This document shows positions 6,989 through 13,216 of a DNA stretch of 24,913 nucleotides, one piece after another. The stretch is taken from positions 1 through 24,913 of the IMG/VR virus record IMGVR_UViG_3300005529_000442; one strand, 5' to 3'. The translations under genes and the position numbers were made by a program. Source of the DNA: a virus. The stretch's first letter is position 1. Each line of letters opens with the position of its first letter. The notes beneath the pieces were generated by a model, which worked only from the letters and a program-made list of their open reading frames with translations, was not told the DNA's origin and did no database searches.

Positions 6989-7064
6989 TGCCGGGCGCTC
7001 AAAACCGCCAGTAGACGGCGGGCGTATTCCCCCGAAGGGTCTTGTATTAGCCTCACGCCCGGCA
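6989..7064 (-). ncRNA. c4: C4-like antisense RNA (P1/P7 C4 family)
   Basis: This is a 76-nt element on the minus strand. TGCCGGGCG (7064-7056) pairs perfectly with CGCCCGGCA (6997-6989) as a closing stem. Inside are a CCC-UUCG-GGG hairpin (about 7039-7030) and a CCGCC/GGCGG hairpin (7021-7017 with 7009-7005), whose loop GTCTACT and following single strand TTTTGAG are free. These unpaired parts are complementary to two sites, 7123-7147 and 6951-6967, that flank the element. Known biology: the C4 RNA of P1/P7 is about 77 nt, has this tRNA-like closed shape, is processed by RNase P from the same transcript it regulates, and pairs with flanking a/b sites to silence ant. Size, shape, order and complementarity all agree. 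No covariance search was possible here. Confidence 0.82.
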
Positions 7065-7070
7065 AAAGCA

Positions 7071-7090
7071 TTGTGACCTTACGGCCACAA
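7071..7090 (-). promoter_or_regulatory. GUAA-tetraloop hairpin just upstream of the C4 element
   Basis: Minus-strand TTGTGGCC-GTAA-GGTCACAA forms 8 pairs with one G-U and a GNRA-type loop. It lies between the terminator-like hairpin and the 5' side of the C4 closing stem (6 bases before it), so it may set the 5' processing boundary of the antisense RNA. Confidence 0.5.
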
Positions 7091-7117
7091 AAAATCCGCA
7101 TGTCTATCGGGTGCGGA
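7089..7117 (-). terminator. Intrinsic terminator or attenuator in the C4 leader
   Basis: On the minus strand TCCGCA (7117-7112) pairs with TGCGGA (7100-7095) across an 11-nt loop, followed immediately by six T (7094-7089). It lies after the first C4 target and before the C4 RNA. It may end transcripts of the upstream tail genes or attenuate the C4 transcript itself. Confidence 0.65.
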
Positions 7118-7122
7118 CTCCG

Positions 7123-7147
7123 CTACTGGTGTAAAGGTGTTTTGAGC
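7123..7147 (-). promoter_or_regulatory. C4 RNA target site 1 (leader copy)
   Basis: The minus strand reads GCTCAAAA (7147-7140), a 10-nt spacer, then CCAGTAG (7129-7123). Both halves are perfectly complementary to the C4-like RNA segment 7014-6997 (8 bp and 7 bp). It begins about 6 nt after the expected transcription start, so it may compete with the ribosome-binding-site target or pair in cis. Confidence 0.7.
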
Positions 7148-7159
7148 ACCTGAGGCCGG

Positions 7160-7188
7160 AATCTACGCCGAGCTGTTCACTCCGTCAA
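7160..7188 (-). promoter_or_regulatory. Sigma70-type promoter for the C4 locus
   Basis: The minus strand shows TTGACG (7188-7183), a 17-bp spacer and TAGATT (7165-7160), a near-consensus vegetative promoter in otherwise GC-rich DNA. Start of transcription would be near 7153, just before C4 target 1. The -35 box overlaps the last codons and stop of the small membrane-protein gene that ends at 7177. Confidence 0.72.
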
Positions 7189-7326
7189 TACTGCTGTACA
7201 TCTTGCCGCGAGACGCCGGCGCAGTTCGGCATCGTCCCGCAGCAGCCGGCGGTGGAATTCGCGCCGCCGCGCCTGAGCCCAACACAGCATGCCGAAGGCG
7301 AAAAGGGCGAAGAGAAATGCATCCAT
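7177..7326 (-). CDS. Small single-span membrane protein
   Basis: The protein has 49 residues from ATG at 7326, chosen for the GGGAG 7 bases upstream. Residues 3-17 (AFLFALFAFGMLCWA) are hydrophobic enough for one membrane span. Residues 19-42 are strongly basic and helical (ARRREFHRRLLRDDAELRRRLAARC), predicted to face the cytoplasm. It lies between gpN and the C4 locus, 13 bases after the preceding small gene. The length and design are compatible with a small exclusion, holin-like or regulatory membrane peptide, but no family is recognised. Its 3' end doubles as the -35 region of the C4 promoter. Confidence 0.55.
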   Translation of the reverse strand: MDAFLFALFAFGMLCWAQARRREFHRRLLRDDAELRRRLAARCTAVLTE

Positions 7327-7339
7327 GGTCGTCTCCCGG

Positions 7340-7510
7340 TTAATCCCCGATCGGGCGCGGATCCATCTCGATCTGCACCATGCCCTCAAGCAGATCCTCG
7401 ATCACAGCCGCCGCTTCATTGAGCAGCTCTGGTGTATTGGAGCTGGCGGCGGCTTTGCGCAGCCGCTCGAGCAGGTCCGCCTGGCGGTTGTCAGTTGTCG
7501 GGTTTCCCAT
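7340..7510 (-). CDS. Small helical protein starting inside the 16-bp palindrome
   Basis: The ORF has 56 residues from the ATG (7510) at the centre of palindrome copy 2. The sequence is mainly one or two amphipathic helices (ADLLERLRKAAASS, LLNEAAAVIEDLLEGMVQIE). This is similar in style to the 'LLeeAAdaIe.L' segments of small phage early-type proteins such as Ea/Ead families (style only). There is no Shine-Dalgarno at normal distance before this ATG, because the palindrome occupies that place. Translation may therefore depend on coupling to gpN (stop at 7536), or the start may differ. The open frame continues upstream into gpN without a better start. Probably real but weakly supported. Confidence 0.5.
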   Translation of the reverse strand: MGNPTTDNRQADLLERLRKAAASSNTPELLNEAAAVIEDLLEGMVQIEMDPRPIGD

Positions 7511-7517
7511 GGGAAAC
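7502..7517. repeat. 16-bp palindrome GTTTCCCATGGGAAAC, copy 2
   Basis: This copy is identical to copies 1 and 4. It lies 18 bases after the stop of the gpN-like gene (7536). Its central ATG is the apparent start of the 56-codon gene below it. The distance from copy 1 is 6380 bp and to copy 3 is 6846 bp. Confidence 0.9.
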
Positions 7518-7535
7518 AGACTAAACGCTTGAGGC

Positions 7536-8858
7536 TCAGCTCGCCAGCGCCTTGAAGCGGGCCGGCAGGAAGGCCGGGTGCGGCACGTCGCCAGCAAACT
7601 CGACCAGCTGGTCCGCCCGGGCGGGATCCCGGTACAGGCGCTGGGCCAGGACCAGGGACGGCACCGGCGCCGGCGAGTCCACCTCGACGATATCCGGCAG
7701 GCCGGCGCCGCGCGAGGCCAGGTCCTGGGCGACGTCTGCGCGGAGCTGGCGCAGGGCGGCGTAGCTGTCATCGTCACCGGCGTCGCCGGCGGTGGTGATC
7801 TCCAGGTCGATCAGGCCACAGACCTGGCTGCGGACGGCCGCGGCGTCGTCGGCCGAGGCCGGCTGGTAGGCCGCGGCGGCCTGGGCCAGCGCCTGCAGGG
7901 TGGCGCGGCGGAACAGGCCCAGGCAGGCGGTCTGCGCGGACAGTATGGCCAGGGGGATGGCGGAGTTGCCCAGCACGGGCTCCTCGGTGTAGCCGTAGAG
8001 GCTTCCCAGCAGGCGCAGGGCGCTCCTGGGGTCCTGGATCGCGGCCAGGAGGGCCTGGGCCAAGGCCTGGACGGCGTTGCCGATGGTGGCCGGGTCCCCG
8101 CCGGTGGCGGCCGTATTCAGCGCCGCGACGGCCGCCGCGACGCTCGCCCGGTTGGCGGCGCCGGCGGCGATCAGGGACGCCGTGGTGGCGCCGGTGGAGG
8201 CCTGCGGCGACACGTTGATGTTGGCGAAGCCCACCCGGCCGCCGCCGAAATATCGGCCGTAGGTGCCGGAGATGTTGGTCGGCAGGCTGACCAGCATGCT
8301 GAACAGGTTGGTGGCGTCGTTGGCCAGGCCGCTGATCTGCGCGCTCCAGCCGGTGACGGTGTCCACCACCTGGTGGGCCACGGCCGAGCCGAGGGACAGC
8401 GCCGCCCGCAGCTCGGTGACGAAGCCGCCCAGGGCGGCCTGGAACATGGCCAGCGCCGAGGCCTGGCTCGCCGCCCCTGTCGCGGACTGGATGTCCGGAA
8501 AGACCTGGTCGCCGCCGACGATGAAGCTGAACTGGATCTCGATGACGCGGCCGCGCTCGGTCTCGCGGAACGGCTGCTCGCCCAGCACGCTGACCTGCAG
8601 CCGGCCCAGGCTGGGGTGCACCAGCGTGCCCGGACCCGGCGTCTCGATCGCCTCCAGCATGCGGGCGCGCTGCGCGGCGACATCGTCGCCCACCAGCCGC
8701 CCGAGGATCGACAGCCGCCGGACGCTCTTGCCCATGTCCTCGGGCCAGTAGTCCTCGCGGTTAGGGTACTCGTGGATCGCCTGGCGCCGGCCCGGGCGCA
8801 GGTCGTTGCTGTTGACGAAGAACGGGACCCCGCGAAAGGTGGCTTGCTTGGTCGTCAT
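7536..8858 (-). CDS. Mu gpN-like tail/DNA circularisation protein
   Basis: The protein has 440 residues. The N-terminal domain (about 1-110) matches the DNA_circ_N family seen in Mu gpN: 'ATFRGVPFFVNSNDLRPGRRQAIHEYPNRE...YWPEDMGKSVRRLSILGRLVGDD...IETPGPGTLVHPSLGRLQVSV', then 'IEIQFSFI'. The remainder is alanine-rich and helical, as in the family. The name 'DNA circularisation' is historical. In Mu-like phages gpN is a baseplate/tail component encoded after the tape measure, exactly its place here. It starts 24 bases after the tape-measure stop. Length is slightly under Mu gpN (about 490). The next expected gene (gp44) is displaced by about 1.4 kb of accessory DNA. Confidence 0.88.
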   Translation of the reverse strand: MTTKQATFRGVPFFVNSNDLRPGRRQAIHEYPNREDYWPEDMGKSVRRLSILGRLVGDDVAAQRARMLEAIETPGPGTLVHPSLGRLQVSVLGEQPFRETERGRVIEIQFSFIVGGDQVFPDIQSATGAASQASALAMFQAALGGFVTELRAALSLGSAVAHQVVDTVTGWSAQISGLANDATNLFSMLVSLPTNISGTYGRYFGGGRVGFANINVSPQASTGATTASLIAAGAANRASVAAAVAALNTAATGGDPATIGNAVQALAQALLAAIQDPRSALRLLGSLYGYTEEPVLGNSAIPLAILSAQTACLGLFRRATLQALAQAAAAYQPASADDAAAVRSQVCGLIDLEITTAGDAGDDDSYAALRQLRADVAQDLASRGAGLPDIVEVDSPAPVPSLVLAQRLYRDPARADQLVEFAGDVPHPAFLPARFKALAS

Positions 8859-8882
8859 GTCAGGGGCTGCCGGCTTCCGGCA

Positions 8883-10649
8883 TCAGCTTGCCGTCGCCAG
8901 CGGATGGCGCATATGCACGGGCACATGTCCGCCATCCTTGCGGCGCGCCTCCACCTTGGTGCCGGGAGCGGCGCCGTGGATATGGATCTCGATCTGCGCG
9001 GCCAGGTCTGACCGCGCGTTCAGCTCGGCCTGGTTGTCGCCGAAGACCTCGTAGTCCTTGCCGACCACGCTGGCCGCAAAGGCGGCGGTGCCGGCATGGC
9101 GCAAGCGATCGCCGACGCCGCGGTACTTGCCCTGGGTCAGCTCGTAGTTGGCGAACTCCAGCTGCTCCTGCAGGGAGGAACCGCGCAACGGATGGCCGGC
9201 CCAGGCGGCAAAGTCGGCCTGGCGCGCGGCATCCCACTGGCCGACGCCGAGGTGCCCCTTGTTGAACCAGTTCTCCCGCACATCCGGGTTCAAGCCGCTT
9301 TCGCGGATGAAGTTGGCGACGATCCCGGACGCCTGCGCCGCGCTCCAGCCCTTGCCCTGGAAGAAGTCCAGCGCCGCCTGGGAGTTGGCGGTGGGGTTGA
9401 ACTTGGCCGTGCCCTCCGGGTGGGTCCAGTCGAACAGCTTGGTGCCCAGGGTCGCATCTTTCTCGCCGGTGAGCTTCTGGATGGCGGAGTCGATCGCGCC
9501 CGACACCACCGTGCCGACGGCGTAACCCGCGCCCAGGGAAGCGAGGAGCGGCCCGAGCGTGCCCAGCGCCGGCACAATCCTGGCTAGCGACACCGCCAGC
9601 GAGAAGAACGGCGCCACCAGGTTGGCGGTCATCAGGCCGCCCAGGGCGATCAGGATGGTCTTGAAGCCGCCGAGTTTGTCGACGATGTTGCCGAGCGAAG
9701 TGAGGAAGCTGTTGGCCCGCGCGGCGATCTTGTCGAAATCCAGTTTGGCGAGCCAGTCGCCGAAGCGGCCGAAGAAATCGCCGATCTTGGTCCGGTTGGC
9801 GCTGATCCAGTTGGTCAGGTGGTCGAAGAACTGAGTGAGGCCGGGGCCCAGCCGCGCGCCGATCTCGTTCTGCAGGCCGCCGGTGGCCACCTTGAGCCAG
9901 CCGAACGACTCCGCCAGCTTGTCCGCGGTGCGCAGCTGCGCGTCGGTCTGGACGCCGCCCAGGGCCGCCACGCGGCGGTTGTACTCGTCGATGCCGGCCG
10001 GCCCCTTGCGCAGCAGCGGCAGAAAGTTCTCCATGCCCAGCGTGCGCGCGATGAGCCGCTGCACGGCTGGGTCGCCGATGCGGGAGATGACGCCGGAGAG
10101 CTGCCGGAACGCATCGCCTGTGTCGATCGCGCCATTGCGGGTGCGATGCAGCACGATGCCCATGCGGTTGAGCAGCACCAGCGCTTCCGGATTGCGGCCG
10201 AACTGCGCGCCCTGCAGGATGTCCTGGAAAGCCTTGAAGCTCTCGCCCAGACCTTCCGCATCCAGGCCGAGCGCGGTGGCGGTGCCGCGCAGACCCTGGA
10301 ACTGGCCGGCGGCAATGCCGGCCGCCTGGGCGCTGCGCTGGATCATGCGGCCGAGCATCGCCCAGCGCTCGGCCAGGGTCACGGTGCCGGCGATGGTGCC
10401 GCCGCCGACGATGGCGGTCAGCGGTGCGGCCAGGGCAAGGACGTGCTGCGCCGCGTTCTTGGCGGCGCCGGCGAAATTGCGTGTGGCCTTGGCCAGGCGA
10501 TCCAGTCCGGCGACCTTGGCCAGCTTGCTTGTGTATTCCTGCAGCTGGCGCACCGGGCGGGTGAGGCGCGACAGCTGGTCGTTGATGCGCTTGATGGTGG
10601 CGATGACCTTGTCATCAGCGCTGATCTCAATCGGGAACTTGTTGGTCAT
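8883..10649 (-). CDS. Tape measure protein with C-terminal tail lysozyme domain
   Basis: The protein has 588 residues. It starts with a coiled-coil-like N-terminus (residues 14-50, 'IKRINDQLSRLTRPVRQLQEYTSKL'), followed by hydrophobic helices (68-92, 331-390) typical of tape measures threaded through the tube. Residues about 421-510 match a phage tail lysozyme fold: 'AALDFFQGKGWSAAQASGI', 'FIRESGLNP' with the likely catalytic Glu450, then 'HLGVGQWD' and 'LQEQLEFANYEL'. It should cut peptidoglycan as the tail penetrates. The C-terminal tail has a HIHG/HVPVHMRHP histidine-rich end. At about 1.5 angstrom per residue the tail would be under 90 nm, short for a contractile phage. The ATG overlaps the stop of the chaperone extension (ATGA). 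Family and position are both firm. Confidence 0.93.
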   Translation of the reverse strand: MTNKFPIEISADDKVIATIKRINDQLSRLTRPVRQLQEYTSKLAKVAGLDRLAKATRNFAGAAKNAAQHVLALAAPLTAIVGGGTIAGTVTLAERWAMLGRMIQRSAQAAGIAAGQFQGLRGTATALGLDAEGLGESFKAFQDILQGAQFGRNPEALVLLNRMGIVLHRTRNGAIDTGDAFRQLSGVISRIGDPAVQRLIARTLGMENFLPLLRKGPAGIDEYNRRVAALGGVQTDAQLRTADKLAESFGWLKVATGGLQNEIGARLGPGLTQFFDHLTNWISANRTKIGDFFGRFGDWLAKLDFDKIAARANSFLTSLGNIVDKLGGFKTILIALGGLMTANLVAPFFSLAVSLARIVPALGTLGPLLASLGAGYAVGTVVSGAIDSAIQKLTGEKDATLGTKLFDWTHPEGTAKFNPTANSQAALDFFQGKGWSAAQASGIVANFIRESGLNPDVRENWFNKGHLGVGQWDAARQADFAAWAGHPLRGSSLQEQLEFANYELTQGKYRGVGDRLRHAGTAAFAASVVGKDYEVFGDNQAELNARSDLAAQIEIHIHGAAPGTKVEARRKDGGHVPVHMRHPLATAS

Positions 10650-10794
10650 GACTCAGCTCCCGATTCCGATGCGGCCTGGCGGTTGATCCGCTGCGCCTGC
10701 GCATGCCACCAGGCCAGGCGCGTCCAGGTTTCGCCCCAGGCGTCGCGCGGCCCCCAGTGATAGAAGAACGTCAGATCCGCGATGATTTCCCGCC
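10646..10794 (-). other. E' extension of the tail assembly chaperone (-1 frame)
   Basis: An open -1 frame downstream of the chaperone gene has no start codon of its own. It encodes DWREIIADLTFFYHWGP, then RDAWGETWTRLAWWHAQAQ, the aromatic, Trp-rich signature of gpE' / gp42-type extensions. It ends at a TGA overlapping the tape-measure ATG. It must be reached by -1 frameshifting before the zero-frame stop at 10771. The overlap contains GGCGGGAAA (10794-10786) but no canonical X-XXY-YYZ heptamer in the zero frame. Confidence 0.7.
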
Positions 10795-11121
10795 AGTCTC
10801 CGGGAAGATGTCGTCCAGGCTGACAAAAGGGATGAGGAATTTCATCGCCTCCTTGATGTCCAGCATGCCGATCTTGCGCACCGCCGGCTCCGGCACCCCG
10901 CTGACCGCCGATATGAGGAAGTACATCGCCGACATGGGCTTGCCCGGATCGTTGCGGCCGAGGAAGCGATCGATCTCGTCCGCTGTCGGCTCGCGCATCG
11001 TCAGCTCGCTATAGACGAGCTGCTGATCCTTGTCCTTGCCGAGCCGGACGGGCTTGCGCAGGACGATGGTCTTTTCCAGCTCGATGGGCGCCGGTACGGC
11101 GCTTTCGGTGTTCTCATCCAT
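10771..11121 (-). CDS. Tail assembly chaperone (P2 gpE / Mu gp41 type)
   Basis: The protein has 116 residues from ATG at 11121, chosen for the GAGG 7 bases upstream; a TTG at 11127 would add two. The fold signature is 'PIELEKTIVLRKPVRLGKDKDQQLVYSELTMREPTADEIDRFL', then 'PVSL..DI' at the end. It matches the phage tail assembly chaperone group (E/gp41/gp14; Phage_TAC_7), which coats the tape measure during tail assembly. It lies between tube and tape measure, as required. The family normally makes two products by -1 frameshifting, and the -1 frame downstream does encode the expected extension. The 5' part overlaps 121 bases of the tube gene reading frame. Confidence 0.85.
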   Translation of the reverse strand: MDENTESAVPAPIELEKTIVLRKPVRLGKDKDQQLVYSELTMREPTADEIDRFLGRNDPGKPMSAMYFLISAVSGVPEPAVRKIGMLDIKEAMKFLIPFVSLDDIFPETGGKSSRI

Positions 11122-11498
11122 GCCCAATCCTCGATCACAGAGCCGTCACGGCCCTCGAAGCGGACATCGGTGACGCCTTCCTGCGTGTTGACGCCGATCT
11201 CGCCGACCTGCCACAGATTGCGGCCGATGACGGTGAGTCCTGTAGCGAGGCCGACGACGATGGTGACGTTGGACATCGCATTGACGTCGCGCAGCTTGAG
11301 ATTGCCGGATGCACGCAGCTTGAAGGCAATGTGCGGCGCGTTCGGCATCTCGCTGTAGCCCTGGACTCCGGATTGCCCCTTGAGCGTCTCCCGCGTCACC
11401 AGCGCGGGGTCGTAGGTGCATTCGCCGGCGACGTCGTAGGCAATGCCGTCGATGGTGAGATTGACAATTCCGCCGCGGCGGTTGGTGGTATCGCCCAT
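11001..11498 (-). CDS. Tail tube protein (Mu gpM-like) with apparent stop-loss extension
   Basis: The ORF has 165 residues, of which about 124 look authentic. Start 'TTNRRGGIVNLTIDGIAYDVAGECTYDP' and end 'TQEGVTDVRFEGRDGSVIED' fit the Mu gpM / Phage_tail_tube family, normally about 115-125 residues; the tube forms the inner conduit of the contractile tail. After residue 124 the frame continues with a Ser/Arg/Pro-rich stretch that is simply the chaperone gene read in another frame. A TGG codon at 11126-11124 stands where a TGA would give a normal end. So either one base changed the stop, or the protein carries a 41-residue tail. ATG at 11498 follows CGGAG by 8 bases and the sheath stop by 27. 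Confidence 0.85.
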   Translation of the reverse strand: MGDTTNRRGGIVNLTIDGIAYDVAGECTYDPALVTRETLKGQSGVQGYSEMPNAPHIAFKLRASGNLKLRDVNAMSNVTIVVGLATGLTVIGRNLWQVGEIGVNTQEGVTDVRFEGRDGSVIEDWAWMRTPKAPYRRPSSWKRPSSCASPSGSARTRISSSSIAS

Positions 11499-11525
11499 GC
11501 TGGTGACTCCGGAGTGGTGGTGCCT

Positions 11526-13028
11526 TTACGCGCGGAACATCGCGAGCAGGGCGAAGATGTTGAGCTGGTCGGTGAGGATGCCGTCCCAAAGGACGTCGAG
11601 GCGGTTGCGATCCTGCGCGTTGCGCTGGACGATCAGGCCCTCTGCGAAGGCGTCGGTGTCCTGTACGTAGCCGAGGAATTCCAGCTCCGCGTATGCCGCG
11701 ATGAGGCGCGCTCGGACGATGGAAGGGGTGACGATGGGACTGCCGGGCGCGAAGCGCGTGCCGTCATCGGCCAGCGCCATGCGGCCGAACTCGCTGGTCA
11801 CAATCCCCTTGAGGAAGCGCAGTACGAACATCAGCTGATACATGCGCTCGACCGGCAGGTAGCTGTTGTCCGCCTGGCCGAAGGCGTTGGTCTGGTAGGT
11901 GGTGATGAGGCGTTCCACCCGCACCGTGCCGTCATCGTCGACGGTGAAGGTGCTGATGCCGTTGAAGAGGAGCGCGTTGCGCTCGCTCAGCGGGAAGCGC
12001 GAGGACAGCGGCGGCGCCAGGGCGTCGGCGATGGCCAGGGTCTGCAGCGGCTGCGGCGCGAAGTTGCGCAGGCTCGGGGCCACCGCCGCCGTCTGCTGGG
12101 CGGCCCAGCGCCAGGCCGGCGTCGGCGTGTCGTAGATGCCCATGACGCAGGCATGCTGATCGTTGCGGCCGGAGCCGAACGTGGTCAGCGCGCCATAGGT
12201 GCCGCGGTACGCCGCGAAGCAGCCGCCGTAGACCTGCTCGTCCCAGCTCCAGCGGCCGGTGTTGTCGTCCAGGAAGGTCTTGAGCGCGTCCAGGCTGGTG
12301 CTGTCGGTGTAGGGCAGCACGATAAAATCGAAAGCTTTATCGCCGAGATTTGAAAGCGGCGTGGACAGGCTGGGCGCCGTGGCGCCGCTCGCCATGGCGA
12401 TGATGGTGAAGGTCAGGCCGGCCGGCGTCGCTTCGCCGGCCTTGGTGCCGCCGTAGTTGACGCGCAGATCGATCTCGTTGCCGCCCGGCCCGGCGTTGAG
12501 CGCGGTGAAGTTCACCTGGAAGGCGTTGGTGCCGTCGACCGCGGCGCTGACCGGCAGATTGGGCGTGGCGTTCACCGCAGCGGCCAGGGCGGTGGCGAGC
12601 TGGTTGACGGTCTGCGTGGTCAGCACCGGCAGCGAGATCTTCGTGCCGCCGATGTAGAGAGACAGCACGCCGTTCGCGGTGGCGATGTGGGTGAAGGCAA
12701 AGCTGCCGATGGCTGCCACCGCGCCGCCATCGTCCTGCAAGGGCAGCAGGTGCACCTCGGCGAACGGATCGCCATCGAAGTAGTCCGCGGCCATCAGGTG
12801 TAGCATGGAGCCGGCGCCGGCCAGCTGCGCCGCCTGCGCGGCACCGCCGCAGATGACGGGCTTGCCCGGCGTCGCGGTGCCGGCCTTGGCGCCGCTGGTG
12901 AACATCTGCCCCAGGATCAGCGTGCGCTGCGCCTGGACGGCTGTGTTCGCTTTCGAGTTGTTGACCTCTGCATAGAACAGCGGCGTGCGGATCTGGCTGC
13001 CGGCGGGGAGCTTGGTGAAAGGCAGCAT
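11526..13028 (-). CDS. Contractile tail sheath protein (Mu gpL-like)
   Basis: The protein has 500 residues, the size of Mu gpL (495). N-terminal 'FTKLPAGSQIRTPLFYAEVNNSKANT...QRTLILGQM' is the standard start of this sheath family. The middle contains 'FDFIVLPYTDSTSLDALKTFLDD', typical of the sheath core. The C-terminal half holds the 'AWRWAAQQTAAVAPSL' and 'ERNALLFNGISTFTVDDDGTVRVERLITTYQ' segments that form the conserved contractile core. The order DUF2635, sheath, tube, chaperone, tape measure is the Mu order, so the virion is a myovirus-type particle. Start at 13028 lies 3 bases after the preceding gene. Confidence 0.95.
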   Translation of the reverse strand: MLPFTKLPAGSQIRTPLFYAEVNNSKANTAVQAQRTLILGQMFTSGAKAGTATPGKPVICGGAAQAAQLAGAGSMLHLMAADYFDGDPFAEVHLLPLQDDGGAVAAIGSFAFTHIATANGVLSLYIGGTKISLPVLTTQTVNQLATALAAAVNATPNLPVSAAVDGTNAFQVNFTALNAGPGGNEIDLRVNYGGTKAGEATPAGLTFTIIAMASGATAPSLSTPLSNLGDKAFDFIVLPYTDSTSLDALKTFLDDNTGRWSWDEQVYGGCFAAYRGTYGALTTFGSGRNDQHACVMGIYDTPTPAWRWAAQQTAAVAPSLRNFAPQPLQTLAIADALAPPLSSRFPLSERNALLFNGISTFTVDDDGTVRVERLITTYQTNAFGQADNSYLPVERMYQLMFVLRFLKGIVTSEFGRMALADDGTRFAPGSPIVTPSIVRARLIAAYAELEFLGYVQDTDAFAEGLIVQRNAQDRNRLDVLWDGILTDQLNIFALLAMFRA

Positions 13029-13031
13029 GGC

Positions 13032-13214
13032 TTACTCCTGGATGTCGGCGGCGGCGGCGCCAGCGGCGGGACGCGGATCGGTGGTGGTGACATCGCCATC
13101 CTGGAGACGGCGGTGCCAGAACGGGGTCGGGGGCACGGTGCGGCCTTCCGCCGGCAGGTAGTCCTTCAGCTGCGGGTCGAAGACCTTGAAGCCGGGCTTG
13201 GGGTAGACGTGCAT
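13032..13214 (-). CDS. DUF2635 / Mu gp38-like small tail protein
   Basis: The protein has 60 residues from ATG at 13214, preceded by GGAG at 5 bases; a GTG at 13220 overlapping the previous stop would add two. The sequence 'HVYPKPGFKVFDPQLKDYLPAEGRTVPPTPFWHRRL' carries the hallmarks of DUF2635 (K-P..G..V.DP....LPa.G..VP...yW.RR..dGDV), a family always found just upstream of the Mu-type sheath. Its role in the tail is not established. The C-terminus is Ala/Pro rich and likely disordered. Confidence 0.85.
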   Translation of the reverse strand: MHVYPKPGFKVFDPQLKDYLPAEGRTVPPTPFWHRRLQDGDVTTTDPRPAAGAAAADIQE

Positions 13215-13216
13215 GG

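Noticed and set aside
6989-7064. A 76-nt element with a closing stem suggests a tRNA.
   Set aside because: The closing stem has 9 bp, and there is no D-arm, no T-arm with TTCRA, no anticodon stem of 5 bp with a 7-nt loop in the right place, and no CCA-compatible end. The flanking complementary sites fit a C4 antisense RNA far better.
6951-7147. Three CTACTGG...TTTTGA copies as a riboswitch, recombination site or repressor operator.
   Set aside because: The two outer copies are complementary to the exposed parts of one compact RNA and one of them abuts a Shine-Dalgarno; antisense control explains all three. A DNA-binding role is not excluded but is not needed.
7578-9011. Long plus-strand ORFs opposite gpN and the tape measure (and similar ones opposite terminase, portal and sheath).
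   Set aside because: They are Arg/Gly/Gln/Ala-rich with no motif and are explained by high GC opposite genuine, recognisable minus-strand genes.
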